From Paenibacillus sp. (GTDB taxonomy: Bacteria > Bacillota > Bacilli > Paenibacillales > NBRC-103111), in contig JAPSLM010000008.1 in assembly GCA_031180825.1 (NCBI GenBank), forward strand, positions 62,001 through 126,000: 64,000 nt of DNA. The letters run 5' to 3'. Positions within the stretch are counted from its first letter, which is position 1. Each line of letters starts with the position of its first letter. A program made the translations under genes and the position numbers. Below are positions 18,651 through 27,029 of this stretch, in pieces. The notes below the pieces were generated by a model that was not told the origin of the DNA, made no database searches, and saw only the letters and a program-made list of their open reading frames with translations.

Positions 18651-19136
18651 ATGCCGATAAGACATGCAAGGCCAGCCGATATGGCCGAAGCTTATGCCAT
18701 CGAAGCGATGTCGTATCCCCCGGAAGCCGCCGCTTCCCGCGAAGCGTTCGATTACCGCCTGCAGACGTTCGGCCGTTATTTCAAGGTTGCCGAGCGCGAC
18801 GGACGCATCGTCGGAATCGCCAATGCCGTTCGAATATCTCATGAAAATCTTGCCGACGAAGAAATGAAGCAAATCGGGGCCAGCGACCCGGAAGGTCAGT
18901 TTTTGTGCGTGCTGACCGTTGCCGTCCACCCGGATTACCGCGGCAGCGGCCTAGGCGGACGGCTGACGAGAGCTTTGCTGGAGCAAGCGGATGCGGACGG
19001 TCTTGAAGCCGTGCTGCTGCTCTGCGAGAAGCATCTGATTTCGTTCTACGAGCGCTTGGGCTTCCGGTATATCCGGTCCTCGGCATCCGAACACGGCGGC
19101 ATCGCCTGGCATGAAATGAAACGTGATTGCAGATGA
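18651..19136 (+). CDS. GNAT-family N-acetyltransferase
   Basis: 161 residues, ATG 9 nt after GAAGGAGA. The acetyl-CoA binding motif A is VAVHPDYRGSGLGGRLTRAL, and motif B is ISFYERLGFRYI. The internal features resemble the arylalkylamine (AANAT) branch of GNAT enzymes, but the amine or protein substrate cannot be predicted. It stands alone between two convergent/divergent units. Confidence 0.85.
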   Translation: MPIRHARPADMAEAYAIEAMSYPPEAAASREAFDYRLQTFGRYFKVAERDGRIVGIANAVRISHENLADEEMKQIGASDPEGQFLCVLTVAVHPDYRGSGLGGRLTRALLEQADADGLEAVLLLCEKHLISFYERLGFRYIRSSASEHGGIAWHEMKRDCR

Positions 19137-19150
19137 CGAACAACAACAAG

Positions 19151-19192
19151 AACAGGGCCTGTTGCCGCATGTTGCGCAGCTCAGGCCCTGTT
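19151..19192. terminator. Terminator between GNAT gene and fsa
   Basis: AACAGGGCCTG pairs with CAGGCCCTGTT, giving an 11-bp stem usable in both directions. Confidence 0.8.
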
Positions 19193-19208
19193 TGGTTACG
19201 CTCGGTTG

Positions 19209-19865
19209 TTAGAATGTGCTTTGGTTCGCGCCTTCCCAGTCTTTCAGAAAACGTTCGATGCCCGCATCCGTTAACGGATGCTTGATCATTTGCTGGATCA
19301 CTTTATATGGAACGGTCGCAATATCCGCTCCGAGCAGCGCCGCGTCGATGACGTGCGTCGTCGTACGAACACTTGCCGTAATAATCTCGGAGCCGATGTT
19401 ATGTACCTTGAACATTTGGCTGATTTCTTTGATCAAATTCATTCCGATCTGGTTAATATCGTCCAGACGTCCGACAAACGGAGAGACGTACGTAGCTCCG
19501 GCACGGGCGGCAAGCAAAGCTTGCGTCGAACTGAAAATAAGCGTCACGTTCGTTTTGATGCCCATCTCGCTGAAACGTTTCGTCGCTTTCAGTCCTTCTT
19601 CCGTCATAGGAACTTTTACGACAATACCGTCGCCAAGAGCAGCCAGTTTTTTACCCTGCTCCACCATCTCGTCAGCTTGAAGACTGATCACCTCGGCGCT
19701 GATCGGCAGGTTTCCGACGATCGAGATGATTTCCTTCACCGTTTCGAAGAAATCTTTTCCTTCCTTGGCAATGAGCGACGGATTTGTCGTAACACCGGCG
19801 ATCACGCCGAGTTCATGGGCTTTGCGGATTTCTTCCACATTGGCTGTGTCGATAAAGAGCTTCAT
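19209..19865 (-). CDS. fsa: Fructose-6-phosphate aldolase / short transaldolase
   Basis: 218 residues, the size of the single-domain FSA/TalC group rather than long transaldolases. Diagnostic segments are [25 protein letters not shown], the Schiff-base lysine in VVKVPMT, and [11 protein letters not shown]. The family either splits fructose 6-phosphate or transfers dihydroxyacetone in the pentose phosphate pathway; Bacillus homologues act as transaldolase. Of two nearby ATGs I chose the second because AGAGGG is 9 nt upstream. Confidence 0.9.
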   Translation of the reverse strand: MKLFIDTANVEEIRKAHELGVIAGVTTNPSLIAKEGKDFFETVKEIISIVGNLPISAEVISLQADEMVEQGKKLAALGDGIVVKVPMTEEGLKATKRFSEMGIKTNVTLIFSSTQALLAARAGATYVSPFVGRLDDINQIGMNLIKEISQMFKVHNIGSEIITASVRTTTHVIDAALLGADIATVPYKVIQQMIKHPLTDAGIERFLKDWEGANQSTF

Positions 19866-19913
19866 CTCCAACATCCCTCTCTTTTATTGTGAACGCTAAC
19901 ATTTTAACGCAAC

Positions 19914-20101
19914 AAAAAAACCCGCATATGCCGTCCGATTTCGTGTTTCAAACCCGCTCTCGCAGGTGGGTGTCCGCAGAATCGGTTTTGAAGTCCCTTT
20001 TCGAGGGCATGACAGCCGCGATTCAATGTAGGTCTCCCTAGAAACAGTCATTGGTTCAAAACAACTGTAAAACCGAAACGCACATCGCAGGATTTTGTTG
20101 T
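19914..20101 (-). ncRNA. ssrS: 6S RNA
   Basis: About 188 nt on the minus strand with no ORF. The 5' segment CCTGCGATGTGC pairs with the 3' segment GCATATGCGGG to close the molecule, and TTTTTTT follows as a terminator. Inside are the GGGAGACCTACA segment and the long mostly paired arms with a central bubble (TGAACC, GCGGCTGTCATGCCC, GGACACCCACC) typical of Gram-positive 6S RNA. The RNA mimics an open promoter and sequesters sigma-A RNA polymerase in stationary phase. The call rests on memory of the family pattern; a covariance search would settle it. Confidence 0.85.
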
Positions 20102-20107
20102 ATTCCT

Positions 20108-20136
20108 ATTATAGTCCACTCCAGGGCGAAAGTAAA
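20108..20136 (-). promoter_or_regulatory. Promoter of 6S RNA
   Basis: TTTACT, 17-nt spacer, TATAAT on the minus strand. The predicted start is an A at about 20101. Confidence 0.8.
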
Positions 20137-20172
20137 CCTTTGCCCCGCTCTTCTGTTGGAACCTGGGGAAAA

Positions 20173-20964
20173 TTATGGTTTGTCCGCTTGGCGCTCCGCT
20201 TCGGCCGCCTCCGGATGATCGGCACTCTCCGCCTGCAGGCGCTGCTGTTCCGCTTCTTTCTCGGCCAGCTCCTGCTGCTTCTCCTGCAGCTTGCCGAAGA
20301 TCAGGTTAAAATGCCAGAACGATACGACGGCGATCACACTCCCCATAAAAAAAGGAATCAGGAACGTAAACATGTTAAAACTGACATACAGGACGATTCC
20401 GTTCAACACGATCATTGACAGCGACCGCACCGGATTGCCGATCGTAATGAGCAGCGCATTTTTGACGATTTGCAAAATCTTCATGTGCAGGTGCGAAAGG
20501 ATCGAGAAAAAATGAAACAACGAAATGATCAATAGCACGGTAAGCGAAAGCACCAGAAACCGTAAAATGCCAAAAGCTCCCGATTGATTCCCATAAAATT
20601 GGAAATTGGTATACAAAATGACGCCAATAACAATATAAATCAGGCCGCCAAGCAAGCTTTGGACGAAATTATCCTTGTAGCCTCGGAAGTACGTCTTGAA
20701 CAGCGGCACATCCTCTTCCCCGGTCAGCCATTTGCGAGCCACGCTGAACATCGCCGTCGTCGACGGAAAGATGGTGAAGGGCGCGACAATCCCCATCAAG
20801 ATAAGCGTTTGCAGCGCTTGATCGGCTGTTTGGGACTGCAAAAAAACGAGTCCCAGGAAAAAGAAAGGAATGGCACATATGACCCACAGCACATTAATAA
20901 CCGATAGTCGCATGATCCATTCGGAAATACGGTAAAACCCACCCATGATTCCTCGAAACTCCAA
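20173..20964 (-). CDS. DUF624 (YesL-like) membrane protein
   Basis: 263 residues with five or six membrane helices: about 18-45, 60-80 (APFTIFPSTTAMF), 100-120, 130-155, 175-195 and 198-220. The start FRGIMGGFYRISEWIMRLSVINVLW is typical for the YesL/DUF624 family. The C-terminal 45 residues are a charged Gln/Glu/Ala-rich tail, probably coiled (LQEKQQELAEKEAEQQRLQ). YesL genes are usually with carbohydrate transporters; here it is alone, between 6S RNA and a micropeptide gene, so no function can be assigned. Confidence 0.85.
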   Translation of the reverse strand: MEFRGIMGGFYRISEWIMRLSVINVLWVICAIPFFFLGLVFLQSQTADQALQTLILMGIVAPFTIFPSTTAMFSVARKWLTGEEDVPLFKTYFRGYKDNFVQSLLGGLIYIVIGVILYTNFQFYGNQSGAFGILRFLVLSLTVLLIISLFHFFSILSHLHMKILQIVKNALLITIGNPVRSLSMIVLNGIVLYVSFNMFTFLIPFFMGSVIAVVSFWHFNLIFGKLQEKQQELAEKEAEQQRLQAESADHPEAAEAERQADKP

Positions 20965-21174
20965 ATCCTATGCCCTCCTTCATCTGTATTGCTTTATTAT
21001 AGCCTATTTCATTCCATCTAGGTAGCCGTCCAAACATATTGCCGTAAATAACATAAATTGTAGTACCAACCGCAGTTGGCCCCGTCATCCGGTTAGCTAT
21101 GTGCAGCGGAAATATCCTTGGACAAGAAAGGAATTCCGCCCGGAATGCCGAGAGCTTTACATGCCCATGAGAAC

Positions 21175-21194
21175 CGTTATCCGTCAGGATAACG
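21175..21194. repeat. Short inverted repeat upstream of the YjcZ-type gene
   Basis: CGTTATCC pairs perfectly with GGATAACG around a GTCA loop, about 40 nt before the micropeptide start. It may be an operator or a leader hairpin. The rest of the about 270-base gap shows nothing else. Confidence 0.35.
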
Positions 21195-21234
21195 CTGTTT
21201 CTGGTGGTAAAATACACAAAGGAGGCTGATCACG

Positions 21235-21330
21235 ATGGGTGGTTATGCAGGAGGATTGTGGACTTCTACTGGTGTCATTCTGGTTCTGTTTATTCTGCTG
21301 GTTATCGTTAGCCGCAGCGGTTGGTTCTAA
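21235..21330 (+). CDS. YjcZ-type sporulation micropeptide (31 residues)
   Basis: The ATG is 9 nt after AAAGGAGG, a very strong site. The N-terminus is glycine-rich (MGGYAGGLW). One membrane helix follows (GVILVLFILLVIVSRSG). This layout, Gly/Tyr-rich start plus a hydrophobic VLFILLVIV core, is the hallmark of the YjcZ/SscA family of sporulation-associated small proteins in Bacillales. The original family is linked to spore formation, but the molecular role is unclear. It is monocistronic, with a terminator directly downstream. Confidence 0.8.
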   Translation: MGGYAGGLWTSTGVILVLFILLVIVSRSGWF

Positions 21331-21353
21331 TAAGCTGAGCAGGCTCACGAACG

Positions 21354-21392
21354 GCGGGCATGTGTACGGGTGCGTACACATGCCCGCTTTTT
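21354..21392 (+). terminator. Terminator of the YjcZ-type gene
   Basis: GCGGGCATGTGTACG pairs with CGTACACATGCCCGC (15 bp, perfect), followed by TTTTTC. Confidence 0.93.
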
Positions 21393-21404
21393 CTTGGTTA
21401 AAAA

Positions 21405-21439
21405 AGCAGCAGGCCCGCCAAGAAGGCAAGCCTGCTGCT
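21405..21439 (-). terminator. Terminator of cshA
   Basis: AGCAGCAGGC pairs with GCCTGCTGCT. On the minus strand a TTTTTTA run follows. Confidence 0.88.
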
Positions 21440-21444
21440 TATTG

Positions 21445-23022
21445 TTATACAAGCGTTTCTTCGTTCGAACGGTTGGAGGAACGGGAGTATCCTCCGCGAT
21501 TGTCGCGGTCCGAACGGCCGCGGTAATCGCGTTCGCGTCCGCCGTCCCGGTATCCGCCGCCGTCGCGACGGTTGCGGTCGCCGCCGCGGTATCCGCCGCG
21601 GTCGCCGTAAGGGCGATCGTTGCGGCGTGCGCCGCCGGCCGTACCGTAAGAGCCCGACGGTCTGCGTCCGTTGCTGCGGACATCCGGTCTTCTTTTCTTC
21701 GCACGGATCGGATCTTCCGGTGTCAATTCGATTTCGACGTCTTTCTTCTCGCCGGTAAGCAGCTTGAACGCCGCAGCGAGAAGATGAACGGAATCGTGCT
21801 GCTCCAGCAGCGAAATGGCAAGACCTTTATATTGGTTGTGGTCTTCGCTTTGCATGGCTTCCAGCACGCGCTCCGCCGTCATTTTTTGCTTGCCTTCGAT
21901 CGCTTCCGCCAGGCTCGGCATCGGCTTGCGGGAAATTTTATGACGCGTGATTTTCTCGATAAAATGCAGGTGGTCGATCTCGCGCGGCGTAACGAACGTA
22001 TAGGCTGCGCCTTCCTTGCCCGCACGACCGGTACGGCCGATCCGGTGCACGTAGCTTTCCGGGTCCTGCGGCAGGTCGAAGTTGATGACATGGGTCACGC
22101 CCGATACGTCCAAGCCGCGGGCCGCCACGTCGGTAGCAACAAGCACGTCGATGCTGCCGTCGCGGAATTTGCGCATTACGTTGTCACGCTGATTTTGGGA
22201 CAAGTCCCCGTGTAGGCCTTCCGCGGTGTAGCCCCGCTTCTGCAATGCTTCGGAGAGCTCGTCGACCCGGCGCTTCGTGCGGCCGAAGATGATCGCAAGG
22301 TCCGGCGATTCCATGTCGAGCAAGCGGCAGAGCGCTTCGAATTTTTGGCGCTCGTGAAGCTCGATGTAGGATTGGTCGATCAGCGGCGCGCTTACCTGCT
22401 TCGGAATGACGGAGACGTGCTCCGGGTTGCTTAAAAACTGCTGAGCCAGCTTTTGAATGTTGATCGGCATCGTCGCCGAGAACAGCATCGTTTGACGCTC
22501 ATCCGGTACGAGCTTCAGGATCGATTGAATATCGTCCATGAAGCCCATGTCGAGCATTTCGTCAGCCTCGTCCAAAATGACGGTTTGCACGTCGTCAAGC
22601 TTGATCGTTTTGCGGTTGATGTGGTCAAGCAAACGGCCCGGCGTACCGATAATGATTTGCGGCTTTTTACGCAGTGCGCGAATTTGCTTTACGATATCTT
22701 GCCCGCCGTAAATCGGCAGGGAGCGAATGCCCTTGAAGCGTCCCAGCTTCTCGATCTCCTCCGCTACCTGGATGGCCAATTCACGTGTGGGGCACATGAT
22801 CAATGCGACGATCCGCTCTTCTTTAATGTCGATTTTGTTGATAAGCGGAATACCGAATGCCGCGGTTTTCCCTGTTCCTGTTTGCGCCTGGCCGATAAGG
22901 TCGCGTCCCTCCATCGCTATCGGAATGGCTTTTTCCTGGATCGGCGTCGACTCCTCGAAGCCCATTTCCGTAATTGCGCGAAGTACCTTTGGCTCTAAGC
23001 CGAATTCACTGAACGTTTTCAA
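21445..23022 (-). CDS. cshA: DEAD-box RNA helicase, CshA-like
   Basis: 525 residues. The Q motif ([19 protein letters not shown]), motif I AQTGTGKT, Ia PTRELAIQV, motif II DEAD in [11 protein letters not shown], motif III SAT and motif [12 protein letters not shown] are all present. The last about 110 residues are rich in Arg, Gly, Asp and Tyr ([20 protein letters not shown]), an RGG-like RNA-binding tail. CshA-type helicases remodel rRNA and mRNA and join the degradosome, often important in the cold. A 260-nt 5' region without a gene separates it from the next unit. Confidence 0.92.
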   Translation of the reverse strand: MKTFSEFGLEPKVLRAITEMGFEESTPIQEKAIPIAMEGRDLIGQAQTGTGKTAAFGIPLINKIDIKEERIVALIMCPTRELAIQVAEEIEKLGRFKGIRSLPIYGGQDIVKQIRALRKKPQIIIGTPGRLLDHINRKTIKLDDVQTVILDEADEMLDMGFMDDIQSILKLVPDERQTMLFSATMPINIQKLAQQFLSNPEHVSVIPKQVSAPLIDQSYIELHERQKFEALCRLLDMESPDLAIIFGRTKRRVDELSEALQKRGYTAEGLHGDLSQNQRDNVMRKFRDGSIDVLVATDVAARGLDVSGVTHVINFDLPQDPESYVHRIGRTGRAGKEGAAYTFVTPREIDHLHFIEKITRHKISRKPMPSLAEAIEGKQKMTAERVLEAMQSEDHNQYKGLAISLLEQHDSVHLLAAAFKLLTGEKKDVEIELTPEDPIRAKKRRPDVRSNGRRPSGSYGTAGGARRNDRPYGDRGGYRGGDRNRRDGGGYRDGGRERDYRGRSDRDNRGGYSRSSNRSNEETLV

Positions 23023-23283
23023 ATGATTTCAATCTCCTTTGTTCTAGGGTTCATCTTTTGTCTATACCCTTAAGTGCGCTCCTATCTTCTATTTTTAATC
23101 TCTTCATGAAACACCTTCCAAGCCGTGTCAATATGAACAGTCAAGGCCGTACTTAAGAATATCTTTAGTAGTATACCATACCCTGCAGACATATTCCAGA
23201 ATTGTTCAAAGTTGAAACCCAAATTCGCCGAATATCGTATATAATAAATATATTCGTCGATTTTGAAAAGGAGCGAAATGCCC

Positions 23284-23817
23284 ATGTCCCTATGGAAAAG
23301 AGTCGGTTCAATCATCAAGAGCAACAATCCGGAGCCGGAAGTGAAACCATCGAATCCGCTGGAGGATACGAAGGTCGGCGATATTCTTAATGTAGACCTC
23401 GAAGAATACGTCGTGTCCGGGAAGGCCGTTTATTTTGACCGCGGCTTTGCACCGCACCGCTTCGCTTATTATCTGCAAAACGGTAAGCATATATCATGTC
23501 TGCTTGTGGAAAAAGGGCGCACATACGAATGTTTTTTGTGCGAATTTGTGGAAGGCTCGCTTGACGATCCGAATGACGTGCCGTCCGTGCTCGACGTCGG
23601 CGGCGAAGTTACTTACCATATGGAGCATAATCGCACGGATACGGTCCGCGTCGAAGGCAACACCGATTTCCGCGCGGGGGACGAGGTCATGTTCTGGCGC
23701 TATTTCGGTTCGGAGAACCGTTACTTCTTCCTGCAATGGCAGGACGGGAAGTACGTAGCCATGGAGGGCTCCCCGACGCCGGCGGGACAAATTAAGTTTA
23801 TGAAGGGTTCCCGATGA
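23284..23817 (+). CDS. DUF4178 domain protein
   Basis: About 177 residues. Starts MSLWKRVGSIIKSNN and then a single DUF4178 domain (VGDILNVDLEEYVVSGKAVYFD, then TYECFLCEFVEG). It is predicted cytoplasmic and mainly beta. Two ATGs lie after AAAAGGAG; the second has the better spacing (10 versus 4 nt). CGAATAT/ATATTCG flank a TATAAT (23240-23245) upstream, which may be an operator around the -10. DUF4178 genes commonly cluster with DUF4247 and DUF350 genes in membrane-stress loci; here DUF4247 follows 66 nt later. The function is unknown. Confidence 0.85.
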   Translation: MSLWKRVGSIIKSNNPEPEVKPSNPLEDTKVGDILNVDLEEYVVSGKAVYFDRGFAPHRFAYYLQNGKHISCLLVEKGRTYECFLCEFVEGSLDDPNDVPSVLDVGGEVTYHMEHNRTDTVRVEGNTDFRAGDEVMFWRYFGSENRYFFLQWQDGKYVAMEGSPTPAGQIKFMKGSR

Positions 23818-23883
23818 CCGCCTGTGTCTTCATCCGCATCATCGATTATTTCTTAAACAGCTTGGAACGGAGGTGACCGCCGC

Positions 23884-24648
23884 ATGATCAACAAATTGTC
23901 CAAATGGATTGCCATCCTGCTGGTGTTCACTCTGCTGGCCGCTTGCGGCGACGCCGGCAATTATATTAAAGATAACTATTCGTTGATTGACGTTCAAGGA
24001 CAGGGAAAAAGCACGGCCAAAATTTATTCCGTCACGGGCAAAGACGTGCCGGCCGTCGCCAAGGAAATCGCAGACAAGGAAAAACCGACCGAGATGAGCA
24101 AGGATTCGGAAGAGCGGATGTTCCTGGTCTACGACAATAAAATCATCAACGTGCAAAAGGACCCGAATACCGAAGGGACCACCTTGGTCGAGGTGGACTC
24201 CATCCAATACGCCAAAGAAAATTACGATTCCTCGTTCTTGCAGGGCTATGTTGCGGCAACGCTGCTGCAATCCCTGTTCGGAGGCGGATGGGTCAACAGC
24301 AGCCGCGGTTCGGGCTACGATTACAAGGGATACACGTCAAGTAAACGTTATAACGATTACGGCAAGTACCAATCCGTCCCTTATTCCGGGTCGGCAGGAT
24401 CGGCAGGTTCGACCACCAAGCCGCAGCCTTCGACGTCCGACCGAAAAGGAAGCTTTAGCACGACGCCGTCGAAACCGCAGACCGCCACACCGTCGAATCC
24501 GCAAACCGGCTCACCGTCGAAGAGCAGTCCGACTGTAGGCAATTCGGCCAGAAAGAACGACGGCTCCAAGCCGACTTATAAGACGCCTTCCTCCGGTTCC
24601 TCGAAGCCGAGCACCAGCTCACGGTCCGGATCGTTCAAGCGCAAATAA
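23884..24648 (+). CDS. DUF4247 lipoprotein
   Basis: 254 residues. Signal peptide with lipobox LLAAC, so the mature N-terminus is a lipid-anchored Cys at about 21. The DUF4247 domain spans about 25-140 (YIKDNYSLIDVQGQGKSTAKI; SFLQGYVAATLLQ). The last about 100 residues are low-complexity Ser/Pro/Thr/Lys, likely an extended cell-wall-spanning tail. The ribosome site GGAGGTGA is clear. The companion DUF350 gene usual in other genomes is absent. The family role is unknown. Confidence 0.85.
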   Translation: MINKLSKWIAILLVFTLLAACGDAGNYIKDNYSLIDVQGQGKSTAKIYSVTGKDVPAVAKEIADKEKPTEMSKDSEERMFLVYDNKIINVQKDPNTEGTTLVEVDSIQYAKENYDSSFLQGYVAATLLQSLFGGGWVNSSRGSGYDYKGYTSSKRYNDYGKYQSVPYSGSAGSAGSTTKPQPSTSDRKGSFSTTPSKPQTATPSNPQTGSPSKSSPTVGNSARKNDGSKPTYKTPSSGSSKPSTSSRSGSFKRK

Positions 24649-24652
24649 TACC

Positions 24653-24680
24653 GCCAAGCCCCCCGGCTTGGCTCTTTTTA
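24653..24680 (+). terminator. Terminator of the DUF4178-DUF4247 operon
   Basis: GCCAAGCC pairs with GGCTTGGC around CCCC, followed by TCTTTTT. Confidence 0.88.
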
Positions 24681-24741
24681 GGCTTTCGGGGTTCAAAACG
24701 GTCAAAAAGCTTCATACTAAAAGCATGCGGGAGGTGCATTC

Positions 24742-25596
24742 ATGTTTCAGCTTCAACGATCCTGGACCGGTTCTTTGATCGCCTGTCTCCTCGGCTCGGC
24801 TCTGATCGCATCCAGCTTCAACCTGTTCTTGATTCCCCACCAGCTGCTCAGCGGCGGCATTTCCGGCGTATCCATGCTGGTCGGTTATTTTACGGACTGG
24901 AATATTTCGCTTTTGTTTCTTATCTTTAATGCGCCGCTGCTGATCTGGGGGCTGCTGACGCTCGGGCGCAAATTCATTTTCCTCAGCGTCGTCTCGGTTA
25001 TTCTGACCACTTGGTTCATGCAGCTGATCCCTTTGATGACCGTCAGCAAAGATTTGATCATGTCTTCCGTTGCCGGAGGCGTGCTTGTCGGGATCGGAAC
25101 CGGAATTTCGATGCGGGTGGGCGGGTCGACCGGCGGTTTTGACATCATCGCTTCCATTCTCACGCGCAAGCGGGATTTTTCGCTCGGGACTTTTTTGTTC
25201 GGTCTGAACGGCATTGTGATCGTGGCGCTCGGCTTTTTCAAAAACAATTGGGACTTGGCCCTGTACTCCATGCTGTCCATGTTCATTACAGGCAAAGTGA
25301 TCGATACGATTCATATCCGGCACTTGAAAGTAACCGTCTTCATCATCACCAAGAAAAAGGATTTGCTCCTGAAAAAAATGCAAAAGCTCAAGCGCGGCGT
25401 CACGGTCATCGATACAGAGGGCGCATATACGAAGGAGCCTCAGCATATGCTGATGACGGTGACGACGCGCTACGAATTGAACGAGCTGCAAAACCTGGTG
25501 CGCCAATGGGACCCGCAGGCTTTTGTCAATATCACCGAGACCGTGGGCGTCATGGGATTGTTCCGCCGCACCGACCGGAGCGAGCCCGGCAATTAA
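24742..25596 (+). CDS. YitT-family membrane protein (DUF161 + DUF2179)
   Basis: 284 residues. Five or six N-terminal membrane helices (first SLIACLLGSALIASSFNLFL) carry the YitT pattern SGGISGVSMLVGY and GGSTGGFDIIA. The C-terminal about 80 residues are the soluble DUF2179 domain (ITKKKDLLLKKMQKLKRGVTV, TRYELNELQNLV), a ferredoxin-like putative ligand-binding fold. Bacillales have several paralogues, and their transport substrate is not established. The ATG has GGGAGGTG upstream. Confidence 0.9.
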   Translation: MFQLQRSWTGSLIACLLGSALIASSFNLFLIPHQLLSGGISGVSMLVGYFTDWNISLLFLIFNAPLLIWGLLTLGRKFIFLSVVSVILTTWFMQLIPLMTVSKDLIMSSVAGGVLVGIGTGISMRVGGSTGGFDIIASILTRKRDFSLGTFLFGLNGIVIVALGFFKNNWDLALYSMLSMFITGKVIDTIHIRHLKVTVFIITKKKDLLLKKMQKLKRGVTVIDTEGAYTKEPQHMLMTVTTRYELNELQNLVRQWDPQAFVNITETVGVMGLFRRTDRSEPGN

Positions 25597-25629
25597 GCAA
25601 AATTTCCGGTACATAGAATTTAGGAAATA

Positions 25630-25638
25630 TGCTATACT
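25630..25638 (+). promoter_or_regulatory. Extended -10 promoter for the 64-residue gene
   Basis: TGCTATACT matches the extended -10 pattern; the -35 is poor. Confidence 0.4.
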
Positions 25639-25642
25639 GGAG

Positions 25643-25686
25643 GAGTAATTTCATACTGTTTTTCCAAGGCTTAACCTGAATTACTC
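25643..25686 (+). repeat. Inverted repeat in the leader of the 64-residue gene
   Basis: GAGTAATT and AATTACTC (8 bp) enclose 28 nt between the promoter and the ribosome site. It could form a leader hairpin or bind a regulator. Confidence 0.35.
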
Positions 25687-25726
25687 GTAAGTCCTGATCT
25701 CTAAACAACAGATGACGGGAAGGGTG

Positions 25727-25921
25727 ATGCTTGTGGAAACCGTAAAATTGGCAACCATTGTCAAGAGACTGACGCCGGAGTTGTACCCATTCCTCAAGAA
25801 GCGAGAGCTCGAATCGGAAATCGTGCTGCGCAACGGGCTGGAAGCTCTGGAAACAGAGGATGCCATGGAAATTATTCAATACAGCATTTCGGAACATCAA
25901 AAGGATGCCTTCCTTCATTAG
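25727..25921 (+). CDS. Conserved-looking small protein of unknown function
   Basis: About 64 residues. Two helical segments are likely: VKLATIVKRLTPELYPFLKKRELESEI and GLEALETEDAMEIIQYSISEHQK, split here by a short turn. It is soluble and charged, with no membrane segment. GGAAGGGTG precedes the ATG closely, so the GTG two codons later is an alternative start. A strong terminator follows, which supports a real transcription unit. I do not recognise the family. Confidence 0.6.
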   Translation: MLVETVKLATIVKRLTPELYPFLKKRELESEIVLRNGLEALETEDAMEIIQYSISEHQKDAFLH

Positions 25922-25948
25922 AAGGAGAAAAGGCGTCATAACATGTAT

Positions 25949-25998
25949 AAGACCGCTCTTCGGCCGCCGTACGGTGGCAGGAAGAGCGGTCTTGTTTT
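25949..25998. terminator. Terminator between the 64-residue gene and the AraC gene
   Basis: AAGACCGCTCTTC pairs with GAAGAGCGGTCTT (13 bp), followed by GTTTT. Confidence 0.88.
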
Positions 25999-26004
25999 AT
26001 GCCT

Positions 26005-26874
26005 TTATTCGGAAGGCAGCTGCAATCCGCGGGACAAGCTGCGGTATTCCGTAGGCGCGATGCCGACCGATTTTTTGAAGTTTTTGGAAAGGTGAAAAAT
26101 ATCGTGAAAGCCTGTCGCCTGCGCCACCTCTCCGATGGGCATGTCGGTCGAAGCGATGAGCCGCTTCGCTTTTTCGAGCCGGCGCTCATAGATGTATGTC
26201 ATCGGCGTCGTTCCAAGCTGACGCTTGAAGAATCGCACAAAATAATTGGGATGGTGATGCACGATGTCGGCCAGCTCCGCAATCGTCATCTCCTCGGCCA
26301 AATGTGCGTCAATGAAGTCCAGCACCGCGCCAAGCTTGCTGTGACGGTACGATAGGCTTGTCTGCTCCTCCCCGCTCACTGCCGCTGCCGCCTGCTCGAG
26401 GTAACAGGCAATGACGCTTAGCAGCGCAGCCTCGATCCGGATCGAACTGGCCGGGCCTTTCCTTGCGCCATGCTCGTCCGCCAGCCTCTCGAACAGGGCA
26501 ACCGCTTCGGACGGATCCTGCGCCGTCAAACAATAGGGCAGCTTAAACAGTGAAAACAACCCCGTCCAGTTCAAGTCGGACGTAAAATGGCACCAGTCCA
26601 TCGTATACGTGTGCTCCGGATCGGTAACCGAAAATGACTGCACGAGCCCTGCCGGAGCAAAAACAAGCTGGCCGGGCCGGGGGAACAGCTCCCGCCCGCC
26701 AACGGTCATCCGCCCTTCCCCTTCGCAGATGCAATAGATTTTGCTGTACGCGGGGGTGAACGGCTTTTGAATCCAGTCCGGATTGCATTTGCTCCGCCTT
26801 GCGTTGAGCAATTCCGTCTTCATATCCGTCAGCAAATGGCTGAGCAGCGTGAAATCCGGTTCGTTGTTTGACAT
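26005..26874 (-). CDS. AraC-family regulator with cupin domain
   Basis: 289 residues. The N-terminal cupin/AraC-binding half (KIYCICEGEGRMTVGGRELFPRPGQLVFAPAG in two beta strands) senses a small ligand, probably a sugar. The C-terminal pair of HTH motifs is VLDFIDAHLAEEMTIAELAD and FHDIFHLSKNFKKSVGIAPTEYR. The ATG is 5 nt after GAGGTG. It is divergent from the GH29 gene 155 nt away, so it is the likely activator of that gene. Confidence 0.9.
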   Translation of the reverse strand: MSNNEPDFTLLSHLLTDMKTELLNARRSKCNPDWIQKPFTPAYSKIYCICEGEGRMTVGGRELFPRPGQLVFAPAGLVQSFSVTDPEHTYTMDWCHFTSDLNWTGLFSLFKLPYCLTAQDPSEAVALFERLADEHGARKGPASSIRIEAALLSVIACYLEQAAAAVSGEEQTSLSYRHSKLGAVLDFIDAHLAEEMTIAELADIVHHHPNYFVRFFKRQLGTTPMTYIYERRLEKAKRLIASTDMPIGEVAQATGFHDIFHLSKNFKKSVGIAPTEYRSLSRGLQLPSE

Positions 26875-27029
26875 CGCAGCACCTCGAAGAGCATACTTGA
26901 CGGTTCGCAAAAGGTTAATTTCGTACAAATAAGCGTTAACCGCATCCATAGGGATTATATCATATGCCGGGTACAATGGGAGTAAGCAACGCGGCCAACA
27001 ATATGCCGCGAACGGATGGAGGCTTATCG

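Noticed and set aside
21370-22215. 281-codon plus-strand Ala/Val-rich frame
   Set aside because: Antisense to the RGG-rich tail of the helicase; the repetitive composition comes from that tail.
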